DNA of 64,000 nucleotides, taken from assembly GCF_020179425.1 (NCBI RefSeq), contig NZ_JAILYM010000003.1, positions 496,001-560,000 on the forward strand, given 5' to 3'. The notes under the pieces were generated by a model. That model saw nothing but the letters and a program-made list of their open reading frames with translations. It was not told the DNA's origin and ran no database searches. Of this stretch, positions 11,408 through 21,594 are shown piece by piece (the first letter of the stretch is position 1; each line of letters opens with the position of its first letter). The translations under genes were made by a program, and so were the position numbers. This DNA is from Novosphingobium percolationis. GTDB taxonomy: Bacteria; Pseudomonadota; Alphaproteobacteria; Sphingomonadales; Sphingomonadaceae.

Positions 11408-11712
11408 TGATGGCATCGCGGACGACCTAGTCACCATGGCGTAACGCCTCCATTCGGGTGGCCATGACAAGGCGCCATGACAGCGCGAGCGACCCGCCGG
11501 GCAAGCATCGGAGCAGCTTTGCCGCGACGCACCGCACTGCCGCCGAGGGCACCCGTCGGCCTGTGGGCGACAAAGCAGGGCACCGTTCGCATGGCTGCCA
11601 ACGCACGTTCCCTGGAATTGCGGAAGTGATGAGCTGGCAACACGTGTTCGACGTGCGACCGGGGCTCTATCTCCGCTTGTCGGCCTTCTGCACTAGGCGT
11701 AGCAAATCCGTC
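11408..11712. other. 305-bp intergenic region without a recognised gene
   Basis: Between the recA terminator and the methyltransferase gene I see no convincing RNA, promoter or conserved short ORF. The frame of the downstream gene stays open through this stretch from 11458, but the translated extension is low-complexity and has no supporting ribosome-binding site. The promoter of the methyltransferase presumably lies here. Confidence 0.6.
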
Positions 11713-12549
11713 ATGACCAATGCAGGCGACTGGCAAGGCGGCGTCGGCCGCAACTGGGCGGCGGAATGGCGCCGCACCGATCGCTCCTTCGCGGCGCTGA
11801 CCCCGAGGCTCGTGGGGTCTGCGCTGGAACAGCCCGGCACGCGCATCGTCGATATCGGCTGCGGCGCGGGCGAACTCTCGCTCGCGCTGGCCCGGCTGCG
11901 GCCCGATGCGAGGGTCACGGGAATCGACTTGTCAGAAGCGCTGCTCGACGTCGCGCGCGAAAGGGGGGAGGCGCAATCCAACCTGACTTTCGAGCAGGCC
12001 GACGCCTCGCGGTGGAGCAGCACCGATTCGCCGCCCGATCTCTATGTCTCACGCCACGGCGTCATGTTCTTTGATGATCCGCCCGCGGCCTTTGCCCACT
12101 TGGCGCGGGTTGCGGCGCCGGGGGCACGGCTGGTGTTCTCGTGCTTCCGCTCGGCTTCCGAGAACGGCTGGGCGGCGGACATCGCCCGCCTGCTGCCGCC
12201 TCCACAGCCCCAGACAGCGCAACCTTTGGGTTTCCCACCCGGCCCGTTCGCCTTCGCTGACCCTGACCGCGTACGCATCTGCCTTGCCGGGTGGACGGAT
12301 ATCACGTTCGAACCGCTCGATTTTTCCTATGTTGCGGGGGCAGGCGACGCACCCGTGGCCGATGCGCTTGCTTATTTCCAGCGAATCGGTCCGGCTGCGG
12401 CGGCGATCCGCAATCTGCCGCGCACCGCGCGCGCTTCGTTCGAAGCCAAGCTTGCCGAACTGGTCGAATCGCGACTTGCGGGCGGACAAGTGACCTTTCC
12501 CGCGGCCGCCTGGCTGGTGACCGCCACCGTCGATCCATCCGGACGTTGA
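11713..12549 (+). CDS. SAM-dependent class I methyltransferase
   Basis: A 278-residue protein with a Rossmann-type S-adenosylmethionine fold: motif [16 protein letters not shown] (about residues 45-59), motif [16 protein letters not shown], the acidic residue region FEQADAS, and a post-motif region ([33 protein letters not shown]) typical of UbiE/Tam-like enzymes that act on small molecules. The substrate cannot be read from the sequence. The ATG at 11713 begins [19 protein letters not shown], a usual start for this group. It lies 43 bases upstream of alaS on the same strand and may be co-transcribed with it. Confidence 0.82.
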   Translation: MTNAGDWQGGVGRNWAAEWRRTDRSFAALTPRLVGSALEQPGTRIVDIGCGAGELSLALARLRPDARVTGIDLSEALLDVARERGEAQSNLTFEQADASRWSSTDSPPDLYVSRHGVMFFDDPPAAFAHLARVAAPGARLVFSCFRSASENGWAADIARLLPPPQPQTAQPLGFPPGPFAFADPDRVRICLAGWTDITFEPLDFSYVAGAGDAPVADALAYFQRIGPAAAAIRNLPRTARASFEAKLAELVESRLAGGQVTFPAAAWLVTATVDPSGR

Positions 12550-12592
12550 ATCGTGCTTGTTCCGCGCCGAACGCTCGCCTAATTCGCGCAGC

Positions 12593-15238
12593 ATGACGTC
12601 GACGAACGAAATCCGCCGCTCCTTCCTGGAATATTTCGGCTCTGCCGGGCATGACGTGGTGCCGTCGGCACCGCTCGTGCCCTACAACGACCCAACCCTG
12701 ATGTTCACGAACGCGGGCATGGTCCCGTTCAAGAACGTATTCACCGGGCTGGAAACGCGTAGCGTGCCGCGCGCAACGTCTTCGCAGAAGTGCGTGCGCG
12801 CGGGCGGCAAGCACAACGATCTCGACAACGTGGGCTACACCGCGCGGCACCACACTTTCTTCGAGATGCTGGGCAACTTCAGCTTCGGCGATTACTTCAA
12901 GGAGCAGGCGATCACTCACGCCTGGACGCTGCTGACGCGCGAATGGGCGCTGCCAAAGGACAAGCTGCTCGTCACCGTCTATCACACCGATGATGAGGCG
13001 TTCGAGCTGTGGAAGAAGATCGCCGGGCTGTCGGACGATCGCATCATCCGCATCGCCACCAAGGACAACTTCTGGGCGATGGGCGACGAAGGTCCGTGTG
13101 GGCCCTGTTCCGAAATCTTCTACGATCACGGCGACCACATCTGGGGAGGCCCCCCGGGATCGAAGGATGAGGACGGGGACCGTTTCATCGAGATCTGGAA
13201 CCTTGTGTTCATGCAGTTCGAGCAGGCCGCGGGCGAGATCGTCGGCAACCTGCCCAAGCCGAGCATCGATACCGGCATGGGGCTGGAGCGTATCGCCGCC
13301 GTGCTGCAGGGCGAGCATGACAACTACGATACCGACACGTTCCGTGCGCTGATCGCTGCGAGCGAGAGCCTGACCGGCGTGAAGGCCGAAGGGCCGACGC
13401 AGGCGAGCCACCGCGTGATCGCAGACCACTTGCGCTCGACCAGCTTCCTGCTGGCCGATGGCGTGTTGCCGAGCAACGAAGGGCGCGGCTACGTGCTGCG
13501 CCGCATCATGCGCCGCGCCATGCGCCACGCCCACCTGCTGGGCGCCAAGGACCCGCTGATGCACCGGCTGGTTGGCGCGCTGGTGACCGAGATGGGCCAG
13601 GCCTATCCCGAGCTGGGCCGCGCGCAGCCGCTGATCGAGGAAACCTTGCTGCGCGAGGAAGTCCAGTTCCGTCGCACGTTGTCGAACGGGTTGAAGCTCC
13701 TCGACGAAGCGACGGGAACGCTAGGCGAGGGCGACAAGCTGCCGGGCGAAACCGCGTTCAAGCTCTACGACACCTTCGGCTTCCCCTACGACCTGACCGA
13801 AGACGCCTTGCGCGCACGCGGCATCACGGTCGACAAGGACGGCTTTGACGCAGCGATGGCGCAGCAGAAGGCTGCGGCGCGTGCGGCCTGGAAGGGTAGC
13901 GGGCAGGCGGCTGACAGCGAGGTCTGGTTCGACATCGCCGAACGCAACGGCGCGACCGAGTTCACCGGCTATACTGCCACCACCGGAGAAGGCGTGGTCG
14001 TTGCACTGGTCAAGGACGGCAGTGAAGTGGCCGAGGCCGCCGCCGGCGACGAGGTGGTGATCCTCACCAACCAGACCCCGTTCTATGGCGAAAGCGGTGG
14101 CCAGATGGGCGATACCGGGACGATCGCCACCAACGAGGGCCTCAAGATCACCGTGACCGACACGTCCAAGCCGCTGGGGCGCCTCCATGCGCACCAGGGC
14201 AAGGTCGACGCGGGCACGATCAAGGTGGGCGATGCCGTGCTGCTGGCTGTCGACGTGGCGCGGCGCGATGCCACGCGCGCCAACCATTCGGCCACGCACC
14301 TGCTGCACGCAGCGCTACGCAATCGCCTTGGCGGGCACGTCACGCAGAAGGGGTCGATGGTCTCGGCTGAACGCCTGCGTTTCGACTTTTCGCACCCGAC
14401 CGCCCTTTCGGCGGAGGACATCGCCTTCGTCGAGGCCGAGGTGAACGCTGAAGTGCGCGCGAATGAGGCCGTGACCACGCGTTTGATGAGCCCCGACGAA
14501 GCTATCGAAGCGGGGGCCATGGCGCTGTTTGGCGAGAAGTACGGTGATGAAGTGCGCGTGCTGTCGATGGGCCGCACCGCCGACAAGCAGTATTCGGTGG
14601 AATTGTGTGGCGGCACTCACGTGCGTGCGCTGGGCGATATCGGCGTGTTCCGCATCGTGTCGGAAAGCGCAGTGTCGAGCGGCGTGCGCCGGATCGAGGC
14701 GCTGACGGGCGAAGGCGCGCGGGCCTGGCTGGTCGATCGCGAGGAGAAGCTCAAGGGCACGGCGAGCCTGCTGCGCACGACACCCGACGATGTCGAGGCG
14801 CGCGTGGCGGCGCTGCTGGACGAGCGGCGCAAGCTGGAGCGCGAACTGGCCGAAGCGAAGAAGGCGCTGGCGCTGGGCGGCGGTGGCGCGGCGGCTGCTG
14901 TGGCGGACGAAGAGATCGGCGGCGTCAAGTTCTCCGGGCAGGTGCTTGATGGGCTTGACCCCAAGGAACTGCGCGGGCTGCTCGATCAGGCCAAGCAGCG
15001 CATGGGTTCGGGCGTGGCGGTGATCGTCGCGGTCAACGATGGCAAGGCGAGCATTGCCGCTGCGGTGACCGAAGATCTGGTCGGCAAGGCCAGTGCGGTC
15101 GACCTGGTGCGCGCTGGCGTCGAGGCGCTGGGCGGCAAGGGCGGTGGTGGCCGTCCCGATATGGCGCAGGGCGGTGGCCCGGACGGCAGCAAGGCCGCCG
15201 ATGCAATCGCGGCGGCGAAGGCCGTGCTGGCGGGCTGA
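12593..15238 (+). CDS. alaS: Alanyl-tRNA synthetase
   Basis: AlaS charges tRNA-Ala and hydrolyses mischarged Ser- and Gly-tRNA-Ala. The 881-residue product has the class II catalytic domain at the N-terminus ([52 protein letters not shown]), the editing domain with [11 protein letters not shown] and the zinc-binding CGGTHV, a coiled-coil segment ([21 protein letters not shown]), and a glycine-rich C-terminal C-Ala domain with [12 protein letters not shown] near the end. Length and domain order match the family. The ATG at 12593 aligns with the usual [13 protein letters not shown] start; an in-frame ATG 36 bases upstream is less likely. A terminator follows. Confidence 0.98.
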   Translation: MTSTNEIRRSFLEYFGSAGHDVVPSAPLVPYNDPTLMFTNAGMVPFKNVFTGLETRSVPRATSSQKCVRAGGKHNDLDNVGYTARHHTFFEMLGNFSFGDYFKEQAITHAWTLLTREWALPKDKLLVTVYHTDDEAFELWKKIAGLSDDRIIRIATKDNFWAMGDEGPCGPCSEIFYDHGDHIWGGPPGSKDEDGDRFIEIWNLVFMQFEQAAGEIVGNLPKPSIDTGMGLERIAAVLQGEHDNYDTDTFRALIAASESLTGVKAEGPTQASHRVIADHLRSTSFLLADGVLPSNEGRGYVLRRIMRRAMRHAHLLGAKDPLMHRLVGALVTEMGQAYPELGRAQPLIEETLLREEVQFRRTLSNGLKLLDEATGTLGEGDKLPGETAFKLYDTFGFPYDLTEDALRARGITVDKDGFDAAMAQQKAAARAAWKGSGQAADSEVWFDIAERNGATEFTGYTATTGEGVVVALVKDGSEVAEAAAGDEVVILTNQTPFYGESGGQMGDTGTIATNEGLKITVTDTSKPLGRLHAHQGKVDAGTIKVGDAVLLAVDVARRDATRANHSATHLLHAALRNRLGGHVTQKGSMVSAERLRFDFSHPTALSAEDIAFVEAEVNAEVRANEAVTTRLMSPDEAIEAGAMALFGEKYGDEVRVLSMGRTADKQYSVELCGGTHVRALGDIGVFRIVSESAVSSGVRRIEALTGEGARAWLVDREEKLKGTASLLRTTPDDVEARVAALLDERRKLERELAEAKKALALGGGGAAAAVADEEIGGVKFSGQVLDGLDPKELRGLLDQAKQRMGSGVAVIVAVNDGKASIAAAVTEDLVGKASAVDLVRAGVEALGGKGGGGRPDMAQGGGPDGSKAADAIAAAKAVLAG

Positions 15239-15263
15239 TCGCCTTCGGGATTGCAGAAGATCA

Positions 15264-15290
15264 GGGGAGGGCGAAAGTCCTCCCCTTTTT
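15264..15290 (+). terminator. Rho-independent terminator after alaS
   Basis: GGGGAGG and CCTCCCC form a 7-bp stem around GCGAAAGT, followed by TTTTT. It begins 26 bases after the alaS stop. Confidence 0.85.
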
Positions 15291-15309
15291 CGTGGCAGGG
15301 CGCGGCGTA

Positions 15310-15960
15310 TCAGCCGGTGTCGAGCAGGGTCAGGTTTTCCAGAAGCGCTTCGAGATGCGCGCGACCCAATCGGCTCCACACGTTGTAGGTGCAGGTCTGT
15401 CCACCGACGCGGACGTAGGCGAGCGAATTGAGCCCGTAACCTTCGGGATTTTCGGCGGGATAGGGTGCCGCGCCTTCGAGGCCGTAACCGGCGAAGGCGG
15501 GCTGGGGCAGGCGTTGCAGACCGCGCATCATGGGCCACTGCCCGGTCAAACGCGCGCGATGGTCTTTGGCCGGTGCGTTGTCGTCAGGCAGCAGCGCGAC
15601 ACCGGCCAGGCCGAAGGCGCTGCGGCGACCGGGCTGGTCCCATGCAATGGCCCAACCACCGGAGAAGCGCGCCGCGCGCGGTGTGCCTTTGGCGCCAGCA
15701 GTATCGCGGAAGTGCAGCGGCGCGCAGTGGGCGCGGTTTTCGGCCTTGCGCCATTGGCTCAGAATCAGGCGCTCGGCGGGAGGCAAGAAGCTGGCTGTCG
15801 GGCTGGAAATCGCGACGGGTAAAGGTTCCGGGGCGGGCGCAGTCGGTGTGGGAGGTGCGTCGGCGGTCGATGTCGCCGACGCTTGCGGCGGTGCGCGATC
15901 GCAGGCGGTGATGAGCAGCAGGGAAGCGAGAGCTGCGGCAGTGGCGGGCAGGTGGTGCAT
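15310..15960 (-). CDS. Putative lipoprotein
   Basis: A 216-residue predicted lipoprotein of unknown function. The signal peptide of about 20 residues ends in the lipobox LITAC, so Cys would be lipidated and the protein anchored to the inner or outer membrane. After a Pro/Ala/Thr-rich linker (about residues 22-55) comes a globular domain with two further cysteines (one in AHCAPLHFRD, one in GQTCTYNVWSRLG) that could form a disulfide. The ATG at 15960 is used; the preceding in-frame GTG would add one residue. It lies 23 bases downstream of the Kef-type antiporter gene on the same strand, so the two may share a transcript. The domain is not one I can name. Confidence 0.78.
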   Translation of the reverse strand: MHHLPATAAALASLLLITACDRAPPQASATSTADAPPTPTAPAPEPLPVAISSPTASFLPPAERLILSQWRKAENRAHCAPLHFRDTAGAKGTPRAARFSGGWAIAWDQPGRRSAFGLAGVALLPDDNAPAKDHRARLTGQWPMMRGLQRLPQPAFAGYGLEGAAPYPAENPEGYGLNSLAYVRVGGQTCTYNVWSRLGRAHLEALLENLTLLDTG

Positions 15961-15983
15961 CACCCCACCAACCCCTGCCTCAC

Positions 15984-17762
15984 TCAGGTGTTCCGTTCGC
16001 GCAGGCGTGTGGACTTGAGCCGCGGCATGGCGTCGAGTTCCCCTTCCTCCATGATCTGCTTGCGAAATTCGTCGCGCTTTTCGTGGATCGAGGCGATGAC
16101 GGGGCCCATCGGGACGCCCAGGTCGACCAGCACGGCCTCGGACAGTTGCAGCGAGCTTTCGAGCGTTTCGGGAACTGCATGGCTGGCCCCCGCGCGGTAG
16201 AGTTCGCCTGCGTGGGCGGCATCGCGGGCGCGCACGATGATTGGTAGGTCGGCGCGGCGCGCACGCAACTTGCGCACGATGCGCGAGACCAGCACGGGTT
16301 CGTCCATCGTCAGGATCAGCGCCCGGGCATGGTCGAGGTCGAGCCGTTCGATCAGTGACGTGCTGTCGATGTTGCCGAACAGTACCGGCATTCCGGCCTT
16401 GCGCGCCTCACGCACCATCACAGGATCGCTGTCGATGCCGACGTAGGGTGTGCCGTGGACCTTGAGCATTTCGCCGATCAGCCGGCCGACGCGACCGAAG
16501 CCGATGATCACCGCGCGGTCGCCCACCGGCTCCTCCACCGCGTTATCGGCGGCGCGGCCTTCGGCGCGTTCCACGCGGCGTCCGGACATCTCGCCCAGCT
16601 TGGCCAGCAGCGGGGTGATGGTGAGGCCGATGGCGGTAACGATCTGCCAGTATTGCGCTGTCTGCGCGTCGATCAGGCGCGCCTGCGCGGCGGTGCCGAG
16701 CACGATCAGCGTCGTTTCGCTGGGGCTGGCCATCAGGATGCCGGTCTGGAGCGCCGTGGCGCGCTCCTTGCCCATCAGTCGCAGCGCGACGCCGGTAACC
16801 AGGGCCTTGAGCACGACGACGCCCGCCACGCCCAGCAGCAACGGCCCGAAATTGTGCCAGACGACGTGCAGGTCGATGCCCATGCCGATGGTGATCAGGA
16901 ACACGCCGAGCGCGAGGCCTTTGAACGGCTTGGTGATCGCTTCGACTTCGCCGTGGTACTGCGTTTCGGCGATCAGCAGGCCCGCGAGCAGCGCGCCCAT
17001 GATCGGCGAGAGGCCGACCGCGCCGGTGGCAAGCGCGGCGACGATCACCACCAGCAGGCTGGCGGCGAGGAACAGTTCCGGGTTCTTGGTATGCGCGGCC
17101 TGCGCGAACAGGCGTGGCAGCAGCAGCTTGCCTGCCGCCAACAGCGCGACGATGACCGCGGCGCCCTTCCACAGCGTGTCGAACATGCTGGGAGCGTTGC
17201 TGGCGGCAGCGGGCCCGATCGCGCCCAGCAGGAAGATGATCGGCACGAGCGCGATATCCTCGAACAGCAGCATCGACAGCGCGGCGCGGCCGACCGGGCC
17301 TTGCGTGCCGGAAATGGGCAGAACCAGCGCGGTCGATGACAAGGCGAGCGCCAGCCCGAGGCCGAGCGCAGCGGCGGTCGTCTCGCCTGTCAGCGCCAGC
17401 GCGAGGCCGAGCAGGAGCGCGGACACCAGCAGTTCGAGCGCGCCGAGGCCGAACACCAGCCGCCGCATCTGCCACAGCCGGTTGAACGACAGTTCCAGCC
17501 CGATCTCGAACAGCAGCAGGATGATGCCGAATTCGGCGAACGGCTCGATCGCGTGCGGATCGGAAATGGTGACGTGATAAAGCCATGGATACTGCGGCAC
17601 CAGCGCGCCGAGGCCATAGGGCCCCACGAGCACTCCGACGAGGATGAAGCCGATGATCGGCGTGATGCGCAGCCGGGCAAAGGCCGGAATGACGATGCCC
17701 GCCGCACCAAGAATGACGAGCGCATCGCTGAGCGCGGCGGTGGGAACAAGGGAACCGGCCAT
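15984..17762 (-). CDS. CPA2-family monovalent cation/proton antiporter (Kef/YbaL type)
   Basis: A 592-residue inner-membrane transporter that probably exchanges K+ (or Na+) for H+. The N-terminal two thirds contain about 12 hydrophobic helices of the Na_H_Exchanger fold (ALVILGAAGIVIPAFARL, ELGLELSFNRLW-like stretch, SSTALVLPISGT). The C-terminal part is a TrkA-N/RCK nucleotide-binding domain with the Rossmann motif IGFGRVGRLIGEML and GIDSDP (about residues 410-440), which in this family senses NAD(H) or glutathione adducts. Architecture resembles YbaL/KefB without a TrkA-C domain; the C-terminus ends with a short basic stretch. Start at the ATG at 17762. Confidence 0.9.
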   Translation of the reverse strand: MAGSLVPTAALSDALVILGAAGIVIPAFARLRITPIIGFILVGVLVGPYGLGALVPQYPWLYHVTISDPHAIEPFAEFGIILLLFEIGLELSFNRLWQMRRLVFGLGALELLVSALLLGLALALTGETTAAALGLGLALALSSTALVLPISGTQGPVGRAALSMLLFEDIALVPIIFLLGAIGPAAASNAPSMFDTLWKGAAVIVALLAAGKLLLPRLFAQAAHTKNPELFLAASLLVVIVAALATGAVGLSPIMGALLAGLLIAETQYHGEVEAITKPFKGLALGVFLITIGMGIDLHVVWHNFGPLLLGVAGVVVLKALVTGVALRLMGKERATALQTGILMASPSETTLIVLGTAAQARLIDAQTAQYWQIVTAIGLTITPLLAKLGEMSGRRVERAEGRAADNAVEEPVGDRAVIIGFGRVGRLIGEMLKVHGTPYVGIDSDPVMVREARKAGMPVLFGNIDSTSLIERLDLDHARALILTMDEPVLVSRIVRKLRARRADLPIIVRARDAAHAGELYRAGASHAVPETLESSLQLSEAVLVDLGVPMGPVIASIHEKRDEFRKQIMEEGELDAMPRLKSTRLRERNT

Positions 17763-17870
17763 GCGGAGTAGCCTAGCGGCTGGCAGGCGCGGTTGTCACG
17801 GCAAAGGTGGGACGGGCAATGCGTTGAAATAAAAGGGGTGTCTGGCGCTGCTCCCGCCGCCGCACAAATG

Positions 17871-17896
17871 AAAAGGCCCCGGATCGCTCCGGGGCC
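17871..17896 (-). terminator. Rho-independent terminator after icd
   Basis: GGCCCCGG and CCGGGGCC form an 8-bp stem around a 6-base loop. On the minus strand the stem is followed by TTTT, 28 bases beyond the icd stop codon. Confidence 0.85.
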
Positions 17897-17924
17897 CTTC
17901 ATCTTTTGGCTTGTGGCCGGGCGA

Positions 17925-19148
17925 TCAGGCCCAGCTGGCCATTTCGGTTTCGAGGTTCTGCACGATCGCCTCGAAGAACTGCTCGGTGGTCATCCACGGC
18001 TGGTCCGGGCCGATCAGGATGGCGAGGTCCTTGGTCATCTTGCCGCTTTCGACGGTCTCGATGCAGACGCGCTCGAGAGTCTCGGCGAACTTCACCACTT
18101 CGGGGGTCTCGTCGAACTTGCCGCGGTAGATCAGGCCACGGGTCCAGGCGAAGATCGACGCGATCGGGTTGGTCGACGTTTGCTTGCCCTGCTGGTGCTG
18201 GCGGTAGTGGCGGGTGACGGTGCCGTGCGCCGCTTCGGCTTCCACGGTCTTGCCGTCCGGCGTCATCAGCACCGAGGTCATCAGTCCGAGCGAGCCGAAG
18301 CCCTGCGCCACCGTGTCCGACTGCACGTCGCCGTCGTAGTTCTTGCAAGCCCAAACGAACTTGCCCGACCACTTGAGCGCCGAGGCGACCATGTCGTCGA
18401 TCAGGCGGTGTTCGTAGACGATGCCGGCGGCGGCGAACTTTTCCTTGAAGCCTTCGGTTTCGAACACTTCGGCGAACAGATCCTTGAAGCGGCCGTCATA
18501 GGCCTTGAGGATGGTGTTCTTGGTCGAGAGGTACACCGGCCAGCCGAGGTTGAGGCCGTAGTTGAACGAAGCGCGCGCGAAATCGCGGATCGAATCGTCG
18601 AGGTTGTACATCGCCATGGCGACACCCGCGCTGGGGAAGTCGAACACGTCGAGATCGATCTTCTCGCCATTGTCCCCGTCCCAGACGAGGCGCAGCTTGC
18701 CCGGGCCCGGGATCAGCGTGTCGGTTGCCTTGTACTGGTCGCCGAAGGCGTGACGGCCGACCACGATCGGGTCGGTCCAGCCGGGAACGAGGCGCGGCAC
18801 GTTCTGGATCACGATCGGTTCGCGGAAGACAACGCCGCCCAGGATGTTGCGGATGGTGCCGTTGGGCGACTTCCACATCTTCTTGAGGCCGAATTCCTCG
18901 ACACGCTGTTCGTCAGGCGTGATCGTGGCGCACTTCACGCCGACGCCGTACTGCTTGATCGCATTGGCGGAATCGATGGTGATCTGGTCGGCGGTCTCGT
19001 CGCGCTTCTCGACCGAGAGGTCGTAGTACTTCAGATCGATGTCGAGGTAGGGCAGGATCAGACGCTCGCGAATCCACTGCCAGATGATCCGGGTCATTTC
19101 GTCGCCGTCGAGCTCGACGACCGGGTTCTTCACCTTGATCTTCGCCAT
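17925..19148 (-). CDS. icd: NADP-dependent isocitrate dehydrogenase
   Basis: Converts isocitrate to 2-oxoglutarate and CO2 with NADP+ in the citric acid cycle. The 407-residue product is of the homodimeric type shared with eukaryotic cytosolic enzymes, not the E. coli type. Visible features are the start [23 protein letters not shown], the substrate-binding [13 protein letters not shown] (about residues 94-106), the catalytic region [22 protein letters not shown], and [26 protein letters not shown], where the NADP-contact residues lie. It is transcribed alone, divergently from the enoyl-CoA hydratase gene, with a terminator just downstream. Confidence 0.97.
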   Translation of the reverse strand: MAKIKVKNPVVELDGDEMTRIIWQWIRERLILPYLDIDLKYYDLSVEKRDETADQITIDSANAIKQYGVGVKCATITPDEQRVEEFGLKKMWKSPNGTIRNILGGVVFREPIVIQNVPRLVPGWTDPIVVGRHAFGDQYKATDTLIPGPGKLRLVWDGDNGEKIDLDVFDFPSAGVAMAMYNLDDSIRDFARASFNYGLNLGWPVYLSTKNTILKAYDGRFKDLFAEVFETEGFKEKFAAAGIVYEHRLIDDMVASALKWSGKFVWACKNYDGDVQSDTVAQGFGSLGLMTSVLMTPDGKTVEAEAAHGTVTRHYRQHQQGKQTSTNPIASIFAWTRGLIYRGKFDETPEVVKFAETLERVCIETVESGKMTKDLAILIGPDQPWMTTEQFFEAIVQNLETEMASWA

Positions 19149-19349
19149 GTCCGTCCTGTCTGTTTCCGGGGAGGTTTGCGCATTCCCTTAGCAGAGGTTT
19201 TGCCCCGCGCAAGACGCGCGGGAACACGGGGTTTGGCGGGCTTCCCGCCGACGATTTGCGCGTCGGGTCTGGACAGCGGCCGCGATCCGGTTCAAGGTTT
19301 TTAAGTGAGCGGTTAAATACCGCGTGCCACGAAGAAGGAACCTACTGGG

Positions 19350-20111
19350 ATGAGCGAAGAAGTCCTGACCGAAGTCGACGGCAACGTCCTTGTCGTCACC
19401 ATCAACCGCCCCGAAGCGAAGAACGCCATGACCAAGGCTGCGGCCGAGGGCATCGCCGCTGCCATGGACCGCCTCGACGCCGAAACCGACCTGCGCTGCG
19501 CGATCCTGACGGGCGCTGGCGGCACGTTCTGTTCGGGCATGGATCTCAAGGGCTTCCTTCGCGGCGAATCGCCGTCGATCAAGGGACGCGGCTTTGGCGG
19601 GCTGTCGGAATGGACGCCGAAGAAGCCGATCATCGCTGCGATCGATGGCTACGCTCTGGCGGGCGGCATGGAACTCGCGCTGGCGTGCGACTTGATCGTC
19701 GCCAACGACAAGGCCAAGTTCGGCATCCCCGAAGCCAAGCGCGGTCTTGCCGCTGCCGCTGGCGGCCTGATCAAGCTGCCGCGCCAGATCAGCCCCCGCG
19801 TCGCGATGGAACTGGCGTTGACGGGCGATTTCATCGACGCCAAGCGCGCCTATGACCTGGGCTTCATCAACCAGATCACCGACGGCCCGGCGATCGTGGC
19901 CGCCAAGGCGCTGGCCGCGCGCGTCGCCGAAAACGGCCCGCTGGCGCTGATCGCGTCCAAGGGCATCATCCGCGATTCGCACGAATGGACCGAAGCGGAA
20001 ATGTGGAAGAAGCAGCAGGAATACATCGCGCCCGTGTTCTCTTCCAGTGATGCGCGCGAAGGGGCGGCGGCGTTCGCTGAAAAGCGCAAGCCGAACTGGC
20101 AGGGCAAGTAA
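19350..20111 (+). CDS. Enoyl-CoA hydratase/isomerase (crotonase family)
   Basis: A 253-residue crotonase-fold enzyme, probably hydrating 2-enoyl-CoA esters in fatty-acid or aromatic-ring degradation. The oxyanion-hole motifs are seen in FCSGMDLKGFL (about residues 60-70) and DGYALAGGMELALACDL. The two catalytic glutamates of hydratases appear at Glu108 and Glu128, 20 residues apart as in rat mitochondrial hydratase, supporting hydratase rather than isomerase activity. It is a single gene with its own downstream terminator, so its pathway partners are not local. The substrate cannot be read from sequence. Confidence 0.9.
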   Translation: MSEEVLTEVDGNVLVVTINRPEAKNAMTKAAAEGIAAAMDRLDAETDLRCAILTGAGGTFCSGMDLKGFLRGESPSIKGRGFGGLSEWTPKKPIIAAIDGYALAGGMELALACDLIVANDKAKFGIPEAKRGLAAAAGGLIKLPRQISPRVAMELALTGDFIDAKRAYDLGFINQITDGPAIVAAKALAARVAENGPLALIASKGIIRDSHEWTEAEMWKKQQEYIAPVFSSSDAREGAAAFAEKRKPNWQGK

Positions 20112-20144
20112 GCCGGACCGGATCGCACGATCGAACAAGCGAGA

Positions 20145-20171
20145 GGCTCCGCTGCGGCGGGGCCTTTTTCG
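20145..20171 (+). terminator. Rho-independent terminator after enoyl-CoA hydratase
   Basis: GGCTCCGC and GCGGGGCC (one G-U pair) form an 8-bp stem with a short loop, followed by TTTTT. It starts about 34 bases after the stop codon. Confidence 0.82.
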
Positions 20172-20352
20172 TTTGTGGACTTTAGGTCGCTTCATGCTGT
20201 TCGGACCCGATCCTGCCGCAAACGAGTGCTTTGAATTTCCTGCCCGCTTACTTGACAGCCAGCACCAGTTCGGAAGATTTCGGGGATACTTCTTCGCGTG
20301 TTTTGCAGGCAATGCATCGTATGCGAATCAAGGCGGGGAATCTCAAGGGCTT

Positions 20353-21324
20353 ATGACTGGACGCATGGCCAAGCTGGATCGCGCGATCCAGATGTTGCAC
20401 CTGCTGTGTGAAAGCGTGGAGGGCATGACGCTCGACGAGCTGGCCGCGGCGCTGGAGGTCAACCGCCGCACGGTCGAGCGCCTGCGCGATGTGATCCTGC
20501 TGCACTTCGATCTCGACGAGGTGGTGGACGGGCGGATCAAGCGGTTTCGCATCCGCGATGGGCTGCGCCGCGTCTATGCCCGACCGTCGGTACCGGAGAT
20601 CGCCGCGCTGCGGGCGGAAGCCGAAGGCCGCGCACGCGAAGGCGCGCCCCAGGCGGCGCTGCTGTCCAGCCTGCTTGCCAAGGTGCGATCGAGCCTCGAC
20701 CATCGCGAGAAGTCCCGGCTGGAGCCCGATCTCGACGCACTGGCGCGGTTGCAGCGCACGCGTGTGGCGGCAGGGCCTGCGGTCGGTGCCAGCGATGGCG
20801 TGGTCAGCACGGTGCAGCAGGCGATCATGATCGGCGTAGGGTTGGAGTTCGACTACCTCGCCGATGGAGCCGCCGCTCCGAAATGGCGGCGTGTGGCGCC
20901 TTATGGCCTGATCCATGGGCCGGTCACCTACCTGATCGGTAAGATGCCGGGGAAGGACCCGGTGCACTACCGGCTCGACCGGATGGGCAACGTCAAGCTC
21001 GGCAACGAACCACATCCGGTTCCGGACGACTGGGATCTCGACGCGTGGCTCGCGCAGAGTTTCGGAATCTGGCGCGAGGATGACCACGACGTGGTCCTGC
21101 GCGTGCTGCCCACCGCCGTTGCGCGCGCCAATGCCTGGCGCTTCCATCCGGCACAGGTGCTGGAGGAGGACGGCGAGGAATTGCTGGTGAAGTTTCGTGC
21201 CGGTGGTCTGCGCGAAATCGCGGAACACCTGTTCACGTGGGGTGGGGACGTCAGGATCGAGGCGCCCGAAGAACTGCGCAAGGTGATGCGCGAACGCGTG
21301 ATGCTGGCGTGGGCATCGACATGA
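20353..21324 (+). CDS. WYL-domain transcriptional regulator
   Basis: A 323-residue regulator with an N-terminal winged helix-turn-helix of the DeoR-like HTH_11 type (residues about 5-60, TLDELAAALEVNRRTVERLRDVI), a middle helical region, and a WYL domain (from about residue 155: AIMIGVGLEFDYLADG...WRRVAPYGLIHGPVTYLIG) followed by the C-terminal extension (WCX). WYL domains bind nucleic acid or nucleotide ligands, and such proteins regulate DNA-damage or phage-defence genes. No defence gene sits beside it; it is a lone gene between a terminator and tRNA-Val. The ATG at 20353 has AAGGG 5 bases upstream. A TTGACA at 20252-20257 may belong to its promoter, but no clear -10 was found. Confidence 0.88.
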   Translation: MTGRMAKLDRAIQMLHLLCESVEGMTLDELAAALEVNRRTVERLRDVILLHFDLDEVVDGRIKRFRIRDGLRRVYARPSVPEIAALRAEAEGRAREGAPQAALLSSLLAKVRSSLDHREKSRLEPDLDALARLQRTRVAAGPAVGASDGVVSTVQQAIMIGVGLEFDYLADGAAAPKWRRVAPYGLIHGPVTYLIGKMPGKDPVHYRLDRMGNVKLGNEPHPVPDDWDLDAWLAQSFGIWREDDHDVVLRVLPTAVARANAWRFHPAQVLEEDGEELLVKFRAGGLREIAEHLFTWGGDVRIEAPEELRKVMRERVMLAWAST

Positions 21325-21357
21325 CAGCCGACGGCCCGGTCCACCGCTAACGGGTAA

Positions 21358-21385
21358 TAAAAAACCCCGCCGGAGCGGGGCTTTT
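21358..21385. terminator. Bidirectional terminator between WYL gene and tRNA-Val
   Basis: CCCCGC and GCGGGG pair around CGGA, flanked by an A run on the left and TTTT on the right, so it can end both the WYL transcript (plus) and the tRNA transcript (minus). Confidence 0.8.
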
Positions 21386-21387
21386 CG

Positions 21388-21463
21388 ATGGTGGGCGTAG
21401 CAAGGATTGAACTTGCGACCCCTACGATGTCAACATAGTGCTCTACCACTGAGCTATACGCCC
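21388..21463 (-). tRNA. tRNA-Val (anticodon GAC)
   Basis: The minus strand folds as a complete cloverleaf. The acceptor stem GGGCGTA pairs with TACGCCC, followed by discriminator A and an encoded CCA. The D arm is GCTC-AGTGGTA-GAGC. The anticodon stem CTATG/CGTAG holds the loop TTGACAT with anticodon GAC (valine). The T arm GCAAG-TTCAATC-CTTGC is standard. Confidence 0.96.
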
Positions 21464-21594
21464 GCACCATCGAACGGGCCGGATCGGAATTGGGCAGTGC
21501 CGTTCCGCGCCGGGAGCCGCCCATTAGCCGCGCCCGCCGTGCTCTGCAAGGGGGCAATTGCGCTTTTTCTGGCCAGCCTTCCAAATCCGGTCCT

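Noticed and set aside
19301..19316. TTAA-N8-TTAA resembling a CtrA binding site upstream of the enoyl-CoA hydratase gene
   Set aside because: The CtrA full site needs a 7-base spacer (TTAA-N7-TTAA); here it is 8, and the gene has no cell-cycle link.
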